Shown here: one piece after another, positions 10,380 to 20,920 of the stretch
How positions within the stretch are numbered: the first letter of the stretch is position 1
How the letters are laid out: each line of letters opens with the position of its first letter
Position numbers and translations under genes: made by a program
From: Adineta steineri
Lineage: Eukaryota; Rotifera; Eurotatoria; Adinetida; Adinetidae
Direction of reading: 5' to 3'
NCBI GenBank assembly: GCA_905250115.1
Contig: CAJNOI010000155.1
Span: 118,871-182,870, forward strand
DNA length: 64,000 bases
Notes under the pieces: generated by a model
What the model was told of the DNA's origin: nothing
Seen by the model: the letters and a program-made list of their open reading frames with translations, nothing else
Databases searched by the model: none

Positions 10380-11481
10380 TGTACCAAACAATTGTTTTGT
10401 TAGCGAATGATTAAGTGTATTTATTATCTGCAGATATAGAGAAACGTCGATGATTGACTAGAACTATTTATATTAGATGGAATCTTTTACTGTATCAGAT
10501 AGTGAAAATGTGAACCAGAGAGTGATACTGAAACACGATATGAAACAGCATTATGCGTCCTTTCGACTCATCAACAAAAGCGAAAGTATGAACTATAGAA
10601 AAACATATAACGGACTGTTGCCTACGCTACTTTGTGCTGCAATATTTATTCATTAAATACTGTGCGAAAAAAATACAATAGCGAAACTGACTGTATTACT
10701 GTAATGTGTTATGACCTTCATGGACAAAAATAGATGCAAAAGAATGTATCATTTTGTTGGGCTTGCTACAACGCTATTGATGCATGACATAACTCATATA
10801 AGCCAGATAAAATATCGTTCTTTTCTTTTATTCATTCTAAAGAAAAAGACACTCAATATTTATATGATTCATTCTCTTATCCATTTTTATTCATAATATA
10901 TAACTAGTTTTATGTGTTTGCAATGGATAGAGGTTATTCTAAACGTTTTTTTTTCAGAAAGCGAAGTTTTAAGTCTCATACCTTTGTTTGTTTTGTCATT
11001 GCTCTGAACAAAAAATACTGATGTGTAGTCTAAAAGTGTTCTTTACATATCTGTCTAAAAATCTCTAAAAAATTACGTTGAAAGTACATGCTTTATAATT
11101 GAGACAACTATTGCGATTAGAACATTTGCATTGGCACTTGATGTTCTTATAAGTTTGATTAGAACATAATCTATTAGTTCAAGCAACAAGAAACTATGTT
11201 TTATTTGTTCCATCAAATTTCGATTCTATCATCAACATATATTCACCAGAGACATCCATCGCGGCTGGAAATCAGTACAGAATAGTAACCGATTACAACT
11301 CTGAATCTACCGTAGTAGCACCGTCTCCATAGATATCTACGAATATCTTTCTCGCATTTAACAGTGATGTCAATCATACGATTTATTAGATGTAAAAAAT
11401 TTCGAATTTTCATTCGATTAAACTTTAATTTTATTATAAAAATTTTATTTTATATAACAAAAACACAAATAAGAATTAAGA
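10380..11481. other. Intergenic, no gene seen
   Basis: A 1.1-kb A+T-rich stretch between two minus-strand genes. It presumably contains the ART promoter and the 3' end of the F-box gene. A short open frame at 10711-10896 has no family resemblance. A CTGCAG acceptor-like site sits about 50 nt upstream of the ART start. Confidence 0.4.
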
Positions 11482-13209
11482 TTAATTTCTTCCAATCCAC
11501 ATAAATAATTTTGGTGCTTTTGTATCAATACCTTCAATACAATAAATCGAATTTAATTTATGTGATTCTTCTTCAATTAAATTCTTAAAATATTCACGAT
11601 CATTTACCGATGATAAATAAATATTTACCATTGATAATTGTTTTAATTGATTCAATAAAAATACTACATCCATCGACTCCATCATATAACATACAAGTTG
11701 CTCAATATTAACAAAAACTTCACAGAATCTATTCATCTCATTTCTATTATTAAACAATGGATAATCATATTTTAAAATATCTAATTTTCTAATCATTCTA
11801 TTTAAATATATACATAATTCATCATTATTTAATAATAACATTAAATCTTTTGGATTAATCGTTAACCAAGTTAATTTCGATGATTGTTTTAATATTTCTA
11901 CCAATAACGATGATGGTAACATATTTCCATATTCGGAAATATTTAAATGTTTTAAATTCGATAAATTAACAATCCTATTTAAATAATGCATATCAATAAA
12001 ATTTTTATTTCCTTTGGTCATCAGTAATTCTAATGTTTGAATATTTGAAAAATAATATAGACATTCATTATTAATAACATCATCATATAAACTTACATTT
12101 TTCACTTTATTAAATACATTCGAATGTTTTTCTTTCGAGCATCTTTTTGTATCTAAAGTTAATTTCAATGTATCTGATAAATATGGTATTGTATAAATAA
12201 ACATATAATATTTTTCTACTGAATATTCCGTATACCAATGATGTTGTTTACACCAAAAATCATTTTGAAAACCATGAATTTTATTTAAAATTAATTTGTC
12301 TGCATATTGACGACTACATCCGAATTTAAATTGAAAATTTTTTAAATAAATTAATGATGTGTGTATTAATTTCTCCCATTTAGACGCATTTAACATACTA
12401 ATATTATCTTTTGTATAGATTATAAAATTTTCTAAATTGGGTATTTGTTGAATAAAAATTTTTAAATCATCAAAATTATATTTAAATAAACCAATGGATA
12501 ATTGTTTTAAATGTATACCGGAATATTTTTCCAAAATTTCATCTGTTTTTTTCAATGGGTAGTTATATGGTGAAAGAAATCGTAGATTTAAATATTTTAA
12601 TAATGGAAAATATTTAAATAAATCATAGAATAAATTTTCTAAAGAACAACTAAAAATTGTTAAATTTATAATATTGAAAGTTTCAGATAAACGTGTTTGA
12701 ATTGAATGAAATGATATGATTGATAATGTTCGTAAATTTGCCATTGAAATGGTATTTATTATTTCGAAATCATCAATTAAATGGGAAGTTATATGAAATG
12801 ATGATAAATGTGATAAGGATGGTAACATTAATTTTAATTTTATGATATTTTGTTGATTGATTTCAGTTAATGTTAATGATTGAAGATTTGTAAAATCATT
12901 AAGGGAAAAATACGTGAGAAATCGGTCGATTTGACCACATGTATCTTTGTTTGATAAGTATAATGAATAGATTTGGTGTTTGATTTCGGGATTTGAACAT
13001 AGAGTTGTACATAATTGATCAAATATTTTTTTATGGGTATTTTGAAAATTAAGTTGATATGGAATATTTTGAATAAGTTTTGATAAACGAATATTTAATC
13101 GATCTAATGAATGAAATATTTCGAATATACTTAAATATTTGAAACATATGATGAGAATTTCGTTGGGTAAGTATTCGAATTTCATTCGATTCTCGATATC
13201 ATTCATCAT
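11482..13209 (-). CDS. F-box protein with leucine-rich-repeat-like C-terminal region, paralogue A
   Basis: Single exon, 575 aa, ATG start. An N-terminal F-box is recognisable at about residues 12-50 (YLPNEILIICFKYLSIFEIFHSL, then LNIRLSKLI), which would bind Skp1 in an SCF ubiquitin ligase. The remaining 500 residues are Leu/Ile/Asn-rich with irregular repeats of the type LxxLxLxxxN, compatible with a diverged LRR solenoid for substrate capture. Most similar to the neighbour at 14295-16067, sharing NKDTCGQIDxFLxxFSL, FxNDFWCKQHxWYxEY and QLxxxM blocks. No frame disruption. This intronless, rapidly diverging F-box family is typical of bdelloid accessory regions. Substrate unknown. Confidence 0.8.
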   Translation of the reverse strand: MMNDIENRMKFEYLPNEILIICFKYLSIFEIFHSLDRLNIRLSKLIQNIPYQLNFQNTHKKIFDQLCTTLCSNPEIKHQIYSLYLSNKDTCGQIDRFLTYFSLNDFTNLQSLTLTEINQQNIIKLKLMLPSLSHLSSFHITSHLIDDFEIINTISMANLRTLSIISFHSIQTRLSETFNIINLTIFSCSLENLFYDLFKYFPLLKYLNLRFLSPYNYPLKKTDEILEKYSGIHLKQLSIGLFKYNFDDLKIFIQQIPNLENFIIYTKDNISMLNASKWEKLIHTSLIYLKNFQFKFGCSRQYADKLILNKIHGFQNDFWCKQHHWYTEYSVEKYYMFIYTIPYLSDTLKLTLDTKRCSKEKHSNVFNKVKNVSLYDDVINNECLYYFSNIQTLELLMTKGNKNFIDMHYLNRIVNLSNLKHLNISEYGNMLPSSLLVEILKQSSKLTWLTINPKDLMLLLNNDELCIYLNRMIRKLDILKYDYPLFNNRNEMNRFCEVFVNIEQLVCYMMESMDVVFLLNQLKQLSMVNIYLSSVNDREYFKNLIEEESHKLNSIYCIEGIDTKAPKLFMWIGRN

Positions 13210-14294
13210 TGAATGAATTTAGATAAGTGAATGATGAGAAGAAAGGAACAGTGTAATGCTATGATTCATATAGATAAGACAATGAATTGTTTATTATTCG
13301 TTCATCGAAGAAATTCAGATAGATGACGTGTTGTTTATTTTCATTGATAAGGAACGAAATTAAACTGATAGAAAAAAAGAAGAAGCGATAATGATGGAAT
13401 AATTCGTTTTTACATTTTCGAACTCTAATAAATAAATTAAATATAGAAAATAATATAATCAATACGAAAATTTTCGATCATTATCAACTAAAAAAACACA
13501 AAATGATGTTATAAATACTTTTATTAGATTTTGCATTAAATTTCATGGTTTACGTTATTTTTCAAACGATGATACGGTACTCATAAATAACATTTTTTAG
13601 TTCTGAAGAGTAGAAACATTAGACTATGTGAATAACATGTCTGCGATAGATAATTGTTTCTTTTTAGCTCATAGAATTATATTTGAGGAAAATACTTTAG
13701 CATGTAGACTTGTATCCTTGCTATTATATAGTTCGTTTGATCTATACAATCTTCAAGATGAAAGTTAGTGGCAATTCAATAGAATGGATATGTTTTTTTT
13801 TCTAAATGTAGACATGCAATATTAGCTATATCAACCACAATTGAAAAATGATTTTCAAGTAAAGGATTGTTATTTAATCTATTTTATGTAATAAACATCA
13901 ATCCGATGTAAGTTAATAATGTACGCTTGCTATAATCATTACACAGGTTAAAATAAACGTTTGAAGAGCATTGTTACAAATTAAATGTATATTCTATGAC
14001 GATTGCTCATTCTACATAAGAAGATTACACTTTGTATTTATCTCATAGTATAGAATATTACTCGAGTACAGATTTCATATTTTTCTCATAACCATTTTGC
14101 AACTACAGTGTTGAACACAAAGTTCTCTTAATTTCTCGCCTGTACTCACTACTTGCAAGGTTCAATGTGTGTCAAGTATGTATGACCTGACACTTTAAGT
14201 ATAAGAATATCTCGTATCATGACGATGATATCAAAGCAGAAATCATATCTATCTTAAGAATTTCTTTTATTGAAGAAAATATTATAAACAATCT
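13210..14294. other. Intergenic, no gene seen
   Basis: Separates the two F-box paralogues and is A+T-rich throughout. A short frame at 13259-13462 (minus) is low-complexity and unsupported. Confidence 0.4.
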
Positions 14295-16067
14295 TTAGTC
14301 TATAGAGTTCCCAGTCCAAATACATAGATCCGTCTTACATAATTCTGCAGGACCATCGGTATATACTTGAATATAATTGATACGATATATTAAATTTATT
14401 TTAACTGCTTCGTTTGTAAACCAAGTAAATAAATCCTCTGAATTATCAGTAGATGTTACAAATATTTTAATACTTGATAATTTTAATGATTGATTTAATA
14501 AAATTAAAAGTTGATCCGATTGATTCATACCACATGTTAATTGTTCAAGATTAGAAAATATTTTACAAAACTGTTCAACTTCATTTAAATTCCCAAATGA
14601 ATTATGTCCATATTTATGTATATTTAATTTTTTAATCATTTTTTTTAAATAATTACATAATTCATTATCATTAAACATTATTGATAATATATATGGATCA
14701 ATTGTCATCGATGATAAATTTGATGCTTTACGAAATATTTGTAATAGAGAATATGTTTCAATTATAGAACATGATGATATATCTAAATAAGTTAAATTGT
14801 ATAAATTAACAATTTTCATAAGAGATTCTATATGTTTTGCTTTTAATATATTATCATCATCGTGCATTAAATTAATAAATGTTGACTCTAATTTTAATGA
14901 TCGAATATTTGAAAAATAATAATAACAATTATCTGCTATTGCTTCACAACACATTGTTAAATTTGTTACATTATCAAATACACTTGAATTATTAATTAAT
15001 TTAATCGAATCTTTTGCAGTACATCGTGTTAATCGATATGTATTTGATATATAAGGTATTGTATAAATAACTGCTGAATTTGAATCTAATATATATTCGA
15101 TATACCATTTATGTTGTTTACACCAAAAATCATTTTGAAATTCTTTAAATTTATCAATAATATCATGACGTACTTTACCTCGACAAAATAAACCGAATGT
15201 AAATTGAAAACTATTTAAAGAATGTAATGAAGATTGAATTAACTTTTCCCATCGATGTGCATCAATCATACAAATATTATCGATAGCAGAGAGGGTTAAA
15301 GATTTTAAATTAGGTATTAATTTGATAAATATTTCAAATTCTTCGTATGTACATTCACAATTATCAATTATTATTTGTTTTAAATTTGTACCATAATAAT
15401 GTATAGAACATTCATTAGTCGTAATCGGATGAGAAGATTTATAAATATTATGAGTATGAAAATATTTTACTAATGGCATATATTTAAATAATTGATAAGA
15501 TAATTGTTCAGGAGTACAACTAAATATTGTTAAATGTGTAATTATTAAAGGTTGATTTGTATGTGTTAATAAAGCTTGTAATGATGGTATGGCTAATGTT
15601 TGTAAATTTGATAATGGAAGAGCAGATAATATTTCATTTTCTTCTGTTTTCAAATCGAAAACATCGATTAAATGAAATGAATGTAAAGTTAATATAAATG
15701 GTAACATTAGTTTTAATTTATGAACATTCGTTTTTTCAATTTGAATTAATGTTAATGATCGAAGATGAGAAAATTCTTCAAGTGAAAAAAAAGATAGAAA
15801 TAAATCAATTTGTCCACATGTATCTTTATTTGATAATATTAATGAATAAATTCGTTCTTTAATAATTGGATTCAATTTTAATAGTGTACAAAATTGATCA
15901 AATATTGTCTTTCGACAATATTCAAAATTTAAATGTAATGGTATATTTCGAATTAAACTGTATAATCGAATATTTAATTGATCAAATGAATAAAAAATTT
16001 CAAATGCATTTAAATATTCAAAGATTTCGATCAAAATTTCATTTGGTAAAGACTCCAGTGTCATCAT
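14295..16067 (-). CDS. F-box protein with leucine-rich-repeat-like C-terminal region, paralogue B
   Basis: Single exon, 590 aa from the ATG at 16067. The frame opens 22 codons earlier, but only through a TTG, and MMTLESLPNEIL aligns with the start region of paralogue A. The F-box is LESLPNEILIEIFEYLNAFE at residues 4-23, continuing to about 45. The C-terminal part has many LxxLxL segments. A blockwise match to paralogue A across the whole length indicates tandem duplication followed by strong divergence. Likely an SCF substrate adaptor; target unknown. Confidence 0.8.
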   Translation of the reverse strand: MMTLESLPNEILIEIFEYLNAFEIFYSFDQLNIRLYSLIRNIPLHLNFEYCRKTIFDQFCTLLKLNPIIKERIYSLILSNKDTCGQIDLFLSFFSLEEFSHLRSLTLIQIEKTNVHKLKLMLPFILTLHSFHLIDVFDLKTEENEILSALPLSNLQTLAIPSLQALLTHTNQPLIITHLTIFSCTPEQLSYQLFKYMPLVKYFHTHNIYKSSHPITTNECSIHYYGTNLKQIIIDNCECTYEEFEIFIKLIPNLKSLTLSAIDNICMIDAHRWEKLIQSSLHSLNSFQFTFGLFCRGKVRHDIIDKFKEFQNDFWCKQHKWYIEYILDSNSAVIYTIPYISNTYRLTRCTAKDSIKLINNSSVFDNVTNLTMCCEAIADNCYYYFSNIRSLKLESTFINLMHDDDNILKAKHIESLMKIVNLYNLTYLDISSCSIIETYSLLQIFRKASNLSSMTIDPYILSIMFNDNELCNYLKKMIKKLNIHKYGHNSFGNLNEVEQFCKIFSNLEQLTCGMNQSDQLLILLNQSLKLSSIKIFVTSTDNSEDLFTWFTNEAVKINLIYRINYIQVYTDGPAELCKTDLCIWTGNSID

Positions 16068-17174
16068 AGTTAGTAATGTATTTATAACAACCACACTTCT
16101 AAAACTATATATAAATTGACATCTAAAATACAAACAATATACTTATGTGTTTAGTATAATCGATAAAGCGAAAATATTTTATAACCAACGCAATATATCG
16201 TTTCGTATATTGATAATAATTTCTTTTTGTATTGTTACCTTGTTGATTCACGTGATATTACATATTCGATGTATCGTAGAAAAATAGAACATAACAAATG
16301 ATGTATGAGCCAAAACGTTACCGATAAATATTTTTATACCTAGAGTAATATCGTTTCTATTATAATATCATACAAAAGAAATAAATGAGTGTGTTATGAA
16401 ATAGAATAGTAACGAACAAAATTAAAAGTATAGACATAAGAATATTAAAATAAAACACAGTATTTTACTATCTTAACCATATGAAATTATCATCCTCTTC
16501 TTTATCAAAATTTCAATACATAGACACGATAAATCAAATCAAGTAAGAATTCACTGCTGTAACATTTATCGAAAGACTTTCATCGATATATAACGTCTGT
16601 TATTCGCCCACATATTGCCACTATTAATAATGCTGTAGATTAGTAATGAAATAATAGACTCTTTATCTTCATAAGTGAATTGCAAAGAAAACATTTTAGA
16701 AGACTAAACAATATTTGCTCAAAGTCTATGATATTCTATATGAATTAAGTTATTCAGATATGAATGATTCAGCTTATGAATCAGTTTATGTAAATCCAAA
16801 AGTAAGATCAAACTTTAACGGATAATAGTTTAATTTCTATTCAACAAGCATTTTGATTAAGAAATATTTATATTTCAGATAATTATATACTTATAGTATG
16901 AATAAGTCTTTAACTTTCATTAAAATGTTAATGTCTGTTCCTTGGGAACTTGTATCGTATATATTTTATTTATATCCCAATGGTATATTCAGAAATCGTT
17001 TTATAAATGAGAAAAAAAGTAATGCCCTGAAGGCTGATTACAGTTCGTCATATATGATACTAATAAATAATGCTGTAAAAGCAATGTTTAAGTTTATCAT
17101 CGTTTTTTTATTATCACAAAAAAAGATGTATTGATAAGCTACAAACAAATAAGTTCACATTTTTGATAGTAAAT
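16068..17174. other. Intergenic with weak coding fragments
   Basis: No confident gene. Two weak signals: a possible short exon 16760-16801 (MNDSAYESVYVNPK before a GTAAGA donor), and a 78-codon frame at 16898-17134 preceded by a TTTCAG acceptor at about 16874-16879. Neither resembles a known family. They might be relics linked with the GPCR fragment just downstream. Confidence 0.3.
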
Positions 17175-17370
17175 ATGTCATCATCCATATTGCCACTTTT
17201 ACAAGCTGAATTTATTCGTTATGAAATGTCAATTAGTTCAATATTAAGTTTCATTGGTAATATCATAGTGTTTAATCCACGTTGTCAAAATTCATGTGCT
17301 ATCTATTTATCAGTCTCTTTTTCTTTGTAAATCACGTATTTATTTTGCTGCTAAATATCTAATGGTATGT
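17175..17370 (+). pseudogene. FMRFamide-like GPCR 5' fragment (pseudogene)
   Basis: An ATG opens MSSSILPLLQAEFIRYEMSI followed by SSILSFIGNIIVFNPRCQNSCAIYL. This is the N-terminus and first transmembrane helix (GNIIVF) of the GPCR family expanded in bdelloids; the complete example at 46350-47296 has GGLLNLTVFLSLRTFRQNSCAFYL at the same place. The frame stops at 17330, and a one-base shift would continue as a Leu/Phe-rich stretch to about 17365. No helices 2-7 are found downstream. It is therefore a truncated, frameshifted relic. Confidence 0.6.
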
Positions 17371-17668
17371 ACTTTTCTTACAAAGATCGATAAATAATGA
17401 ATATGAATTATTTTTTATTCAAATAATTGTAATATCAGCACAGAAAATATTGAGATAAGTAGATCTGAATAGCATCGATCTGTTTAGAAATATCAATTCT
17501 GTGATTAATTAGAGTCTTATTATATATAAAAATCAAAGGTTTTGAATACATAAAAGAAACAAAAAAAAGCCTTTGGATATGAATGAATAATCAGTATATA
17601 TTATCAATAAAAACTGGCATAGAATATATTCTCAGTATTCATTTTGATATCAACATCGAATCATCATT

Positions 17669-17952
17669 ATGATTTTTACTCTTGCGATTATCTTCATACT
17701 TGTCAATCCTGTTCACATGTACTATACATGTGATTGTTATTGTCCAACTCGAACATATCATGTTGGAACAGCATTATCTTTTACATGTTCTTCATCGGCT
17801 TGTTCAAGAGCATGTTTAGGTAGTTTTGTTCATCCGAGATCATGTTCATCACCAATAAGAACTTATGGGTTTGTATAAATAAATATAAAATTACTAATTG
17901 TACTATCTATTTATTTATTTTTTGTAGAGCTTGTCGAAAAGGACAAATATAA
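17669..17952 (+). CDS. Small secreted eight-cysteine peptide
   Basis: Exons 17669-17868 and 17928-17952 (59-nt intron, GTTTGT donor, TTTGTAG acceptor), giving 74 aa. Residues 1-16 form a signal peptide (MIFTLAIIFILVNPVHMYY, cleavage near VHM/YY). The mature part of about 57 residues has eight cysteines in the order C-x-C-x-C-x13-C-x4-C-x3-C-x11-C-x9-C (spacings by eye), enough for four disulfides, and ends ACRKGQI. It resembles secreted cysteine-rich peptides generally (antimicrobial, defensive or extracellular-matrix types), but I do not recognise a family. Reading through the intron would end two residues after the donor, so splicing adds the last cysteine. Confidence 0.6.
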
Positions 17953-18464
17953 AATAATATATTTCAATACTTGCTTGTATTTGGATTAAATTTAAAAATT
18001 CCGTATATAATTTTTTGATTTCTCCATATTCATTCATTCATCGCTTTTGTGCAATGAAAAATCAATTATATTTTATTAAATTTAAATAAATCTATCATTA
18101 ACAAACAGAACTTTTTTAATATGTAAATATTTCAAAGGCGGTATGAACATAATATATACATATAGGTTAGGTACATGACTTTTATTTTTTTTAAATATAT
18201 AATTCTAATAATCACGAAACAATGACTTGGATTATTTTAATAAGACTTGTTTTTATAGATCATCAAATATCTTTAGTTATATCAAAAGAATAGATAAATA
18301 TACGTTGTAATCATTTCGAGGGTTATTCTATGTTTTCATTGGTATAAGAGAAAGAGAAAGAGCGAAGAATTTAAAATATATAAACAGCTTTAATACACGA
18401 TATATATATTCATTTTCTTCGTATATATTCTCGATTGCGTACACATACATTCGAGTGCACATCT
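17953..18464. other. Intergenic with promoter of the acidic secreted protein
   Basis: A+T rich with no gene seen. It contains a TATATAAA box at 18377-18384, about 80 bp upstream of the next start codon. Confidence 0.4.
18377..18384 (+). promoter_or_regulatory. TATA-like box
   Basis: TATATAAA located 81-88 bp upstream of the ATG at 18465, in the position expected for a core promoter with a short 5'UTR. In a 70% A+T genome such matches occur by chance, so this is weak. Confidence 0.3.
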
Positions 18465-19094
18465 ATGGCTACTTTAATTCAAGCAACATGTTTTATGTTT
18501 CTATTAGGAATGGTTTGTAGTTGGCCATTTCCAATAATATTCGAACGACGTCTTCCAGTAACTTATTTTCATTCAAGTGTTGAAGAAGGTGCATCACCTT
18601 TATCATCATCATCAATATTAGAGGAAATGAATAAAATGATGACAGCTATGCATGAACGTTTTGATAAATTGTTTCATTCACCAACATATCCTTTTGATAA
18701 TGCTGTTGATGCTGATGCTGATACTGATGCTGATGATAATAATGATTATGATTTATCAGGTAATGAAGATCAATTAGAATCAATTGATAAAGTAATACTT
18801 AATGAACAAAAAGTACATGTTATTGATGATTTAAATGAAATTAGAAAGAAATTAGATGCTGTTGAACCTGTTTGCACAACAATTACAAATACACCAACAA
18901 CAATTTCACCAAGAAAAAGTCGACGAAAGAAACTTCCCGCAACACATACAACAACATGTATTAGAGAATTTATTTATAATGGACAAACACATATGTCAGA
19001 AGAGACAGATACAACTGATGATAAAGGTGTATTAATAAAACATACCAAAACTTATGATATTATGTCTATTGATGGAGATCAAATTAGACAATGA
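18465..19094 (+). CDS. Secreted acidic protein, tentatively icarapin-like
   Basis: Single exon, 209 aa from the ATG at 18465; the longer frame starts with a TTG. Residues 1-20 form a signal peptide (ATLIQATCFMFLLGMVCSWP). Then follow a Ser-rich linker, an amphipathic stretch (LEEMNKMMTAMHERFDKLF) and an Asp-rich repeat DADADTDADDNNDYD at about residue 90, encoded by GAT-GCT reiteration. A C-terminal block contains CIREFIYNGQTHMSEETDTT and KTYDIM. The pattern of Thr-rich segment, 'NGxTHxxxETDTTDDKG' and hydrophilic tail recalls insect icarapin-like secreted proteins, but the match is weak and from memory. No enzymatic motif. Probably an extracellular or secretory-granule protein of unknown role. 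Confidence 0.6.
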   Translation: MATLIQATCFMFLLGMVCSWPFPIIFERRLPVTYFHSSVEEGASPLSSSSILEEMNKMMTAMHERFDKLFHSPTYPFDNAVDADADTDADDNNDYDLSGNEDQLESIDKVILNEQKVHVIDDLNEIRKKLDAVEPVCTTITNTPTTISPRKSRRKKLPATHTTTCIREFIYNGQTHMSEETDTTDDKGVLIKHTKTYDIMSIDGDQIRQ

Positions 19095-20725
19095 TCGATA
19101 CATATTATTAAAACTAATATTGATTTTATTGTCCATTAGAAAAGAAAAACATGGCTTTTTTTTATTGTTTTCAACATATTTTTAAACCTATTTAATAAAA
19201 AAGATTAAAAAATATATATGTATTTGGATATTTATTGTTCTTACTAATCAAACATATATTGATATATAATCGAATAGATCTCGAATTACATGCATAGACT
19301 ACTAGACTCTTTTTCTTTAGTACATTGCAAAAAAACATTTTCTCTGGTTTCTCAATAGCTGTTTTTGTCGTCATATTCCTTAGACATTTCTTTAGACGAG
19401 ACAACATATTTTTTACGCATGTCTACTATAACGTGACATATTCTATTGGTATTGCGACGATAAAAACAACAGTAATATGCTTTTATAGACTTCATCTGTC
19501 GACATTTTATTCGACTCTTCTCTTCTGTTGAAACTATTAGTACATTAACCGTTTCCGATCAGATTTTGTCGAATGGCAATATTTTGCCGTAGGGAGGTAC
19601 GGCATTTTTTTCATATAGCCTTTTCAAAAAATCGTTCATGATGAATATTTAGCGCATTCTATGGTTCTCGATGTTTTGTTAACAGTATTTATAATGAAGG
19701 TCAGGTATTTTTTTTATAAATATCTTCACATTTAATAAAATATGACATTTTTGTTTTTCTCAGCCCAGGAACAAAAATTTCATATAGAATTTTACTGACT
19801 TACAATTGTCTCACTAGAAGTTAAAGTAGAAAAGAATTCTTTAAATGAAATAAGTATATTAAAAAAGAACAGACTTTATTCTTAAAGCACATGATATCTA
19901 TTCTCTATCAATTCATTTGTTGATTAATAGAATGCTAAAGGACTTACCAGCTTCTAACAGCTTTATTCGATAAATCTACACAAAAAATGTTCATTCGACC
20001 GTGCGAAAACGATATTTTTTTTTGGTACAAGAATTTATTTTTTCTTATTTCATTGTTTTCTCACCTGATATTCTTTATTTAAAAAAAATAAAATATATCA
20101 CAAGACGCAGCACGAAGAACTCTTCAATCTCCAATGTATAGCTGATTTTAACTGTATACTTCTTATTGCAAAAAAAAGCAGAACTGTGTGCGAACAATAT
20201 TCATTGCGTCGAAAAAATTATTTTTTTTCTTATCTTATTTATTAAAAACACTGTTGTTTGTGAAGTATAAAGCTTTTCGCTCTGCATCGTGTGGTATATT
20301 TTTTTCTCAATAGAACGTGTTAAGTGATTGAAAATTGAAATACGAAACGTAACCATTAAACTGCCTCACGCATTAGTTACGTTTTACATAAAAATAGTTC
20401 TTATCTAAATGTTACTCTTTTGAGAGTAGATGAATAATAATCAAATAGTGTAGAAATGTAGAGCTTTGTTTTTAATATCCATCTACATAGTTCGTAGTGA
20501 ATATCTACTAAATTTCTGTTAATTTTTGATCAAGTAAAGATTAGTAGATCTGAGAGTAAAAACATACTCTCAAAAAAGTACAGCTAAATTTAGTAACAAT
20601 TCTATTGAATATTCGAATTGAAAAGTGTTTTCTTTGGTATTAGGAGACAGTTATCAGATTAAATTATCAGATAGATCATTTGTTTTTATTCACGATTTTA
20701 ATTTTCAGATATATTATACTTTAAC
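19095..20725. other. Intergenic, no gene seen
   Basis: 1.6 kb, A+T-rich. Short frames on both strands around 19192-19531 overlap each other and have no coding bias. A small perfect hairpin GCCGTA-gggagg-TACGGC sits near 19590-19608. A TTTTCAG acceptor at about 20702-20708 lies just upstream of the next gene. Confidence 0.4.
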
Positions 20726-20920
20726 ATGATGAAGTTTATTGTAGTACTCTTATGTTTTGAAATTTTGACAGCACCATATGCTGAAGCTGGCCTAGCAGCT
20801 TATGGTATATGTCAAGCTGGTTGTTGTGCACTTGCTGTTGCTTGTTATGGAGCGGCTGGTGCTGCTTTTGGAAAATGTTCAGCAGCGTGTGTTGCTGCCG
20901 GTTGTGCACCAACACCATAA
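20726..20920 (+). CDS. ZYS3-like Gly/Ala/Cys-rich secreted peptide, short form
   Basis: 64 aa, intronless, with two adjacent ATG codons. Residues 1-21 form a signal peptide (MMKFIVVLLCFEILTAPYAEA). The mature part starts GLAAYGICQAGCCALAVACYGAAGAAFG and ends CSAACVAAGCAPTP. This AAYGICQxGC...ACYxAAG...CxAACVAAG pattern belongs to a widely but patchily distributed family of tiny Cys-rich proteins that includes the Chlamydomonas zygote-specific ZYS3 type; function is unknown. Compared with the paralogue at 22758 it lacks 20 residues in the centre, including one cysteine, but has extra cysteines at CC and GC. A TTTTCAG acceptor just upstream supports a spliced leader or 5'UTR intron. Confidence 0.75.
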   Translation: MMKFIVVLLCFEILTAPYAEAGLAAYGICQAGCCALAVACYGAAGAAFGKCSAACVAAGCAPTP

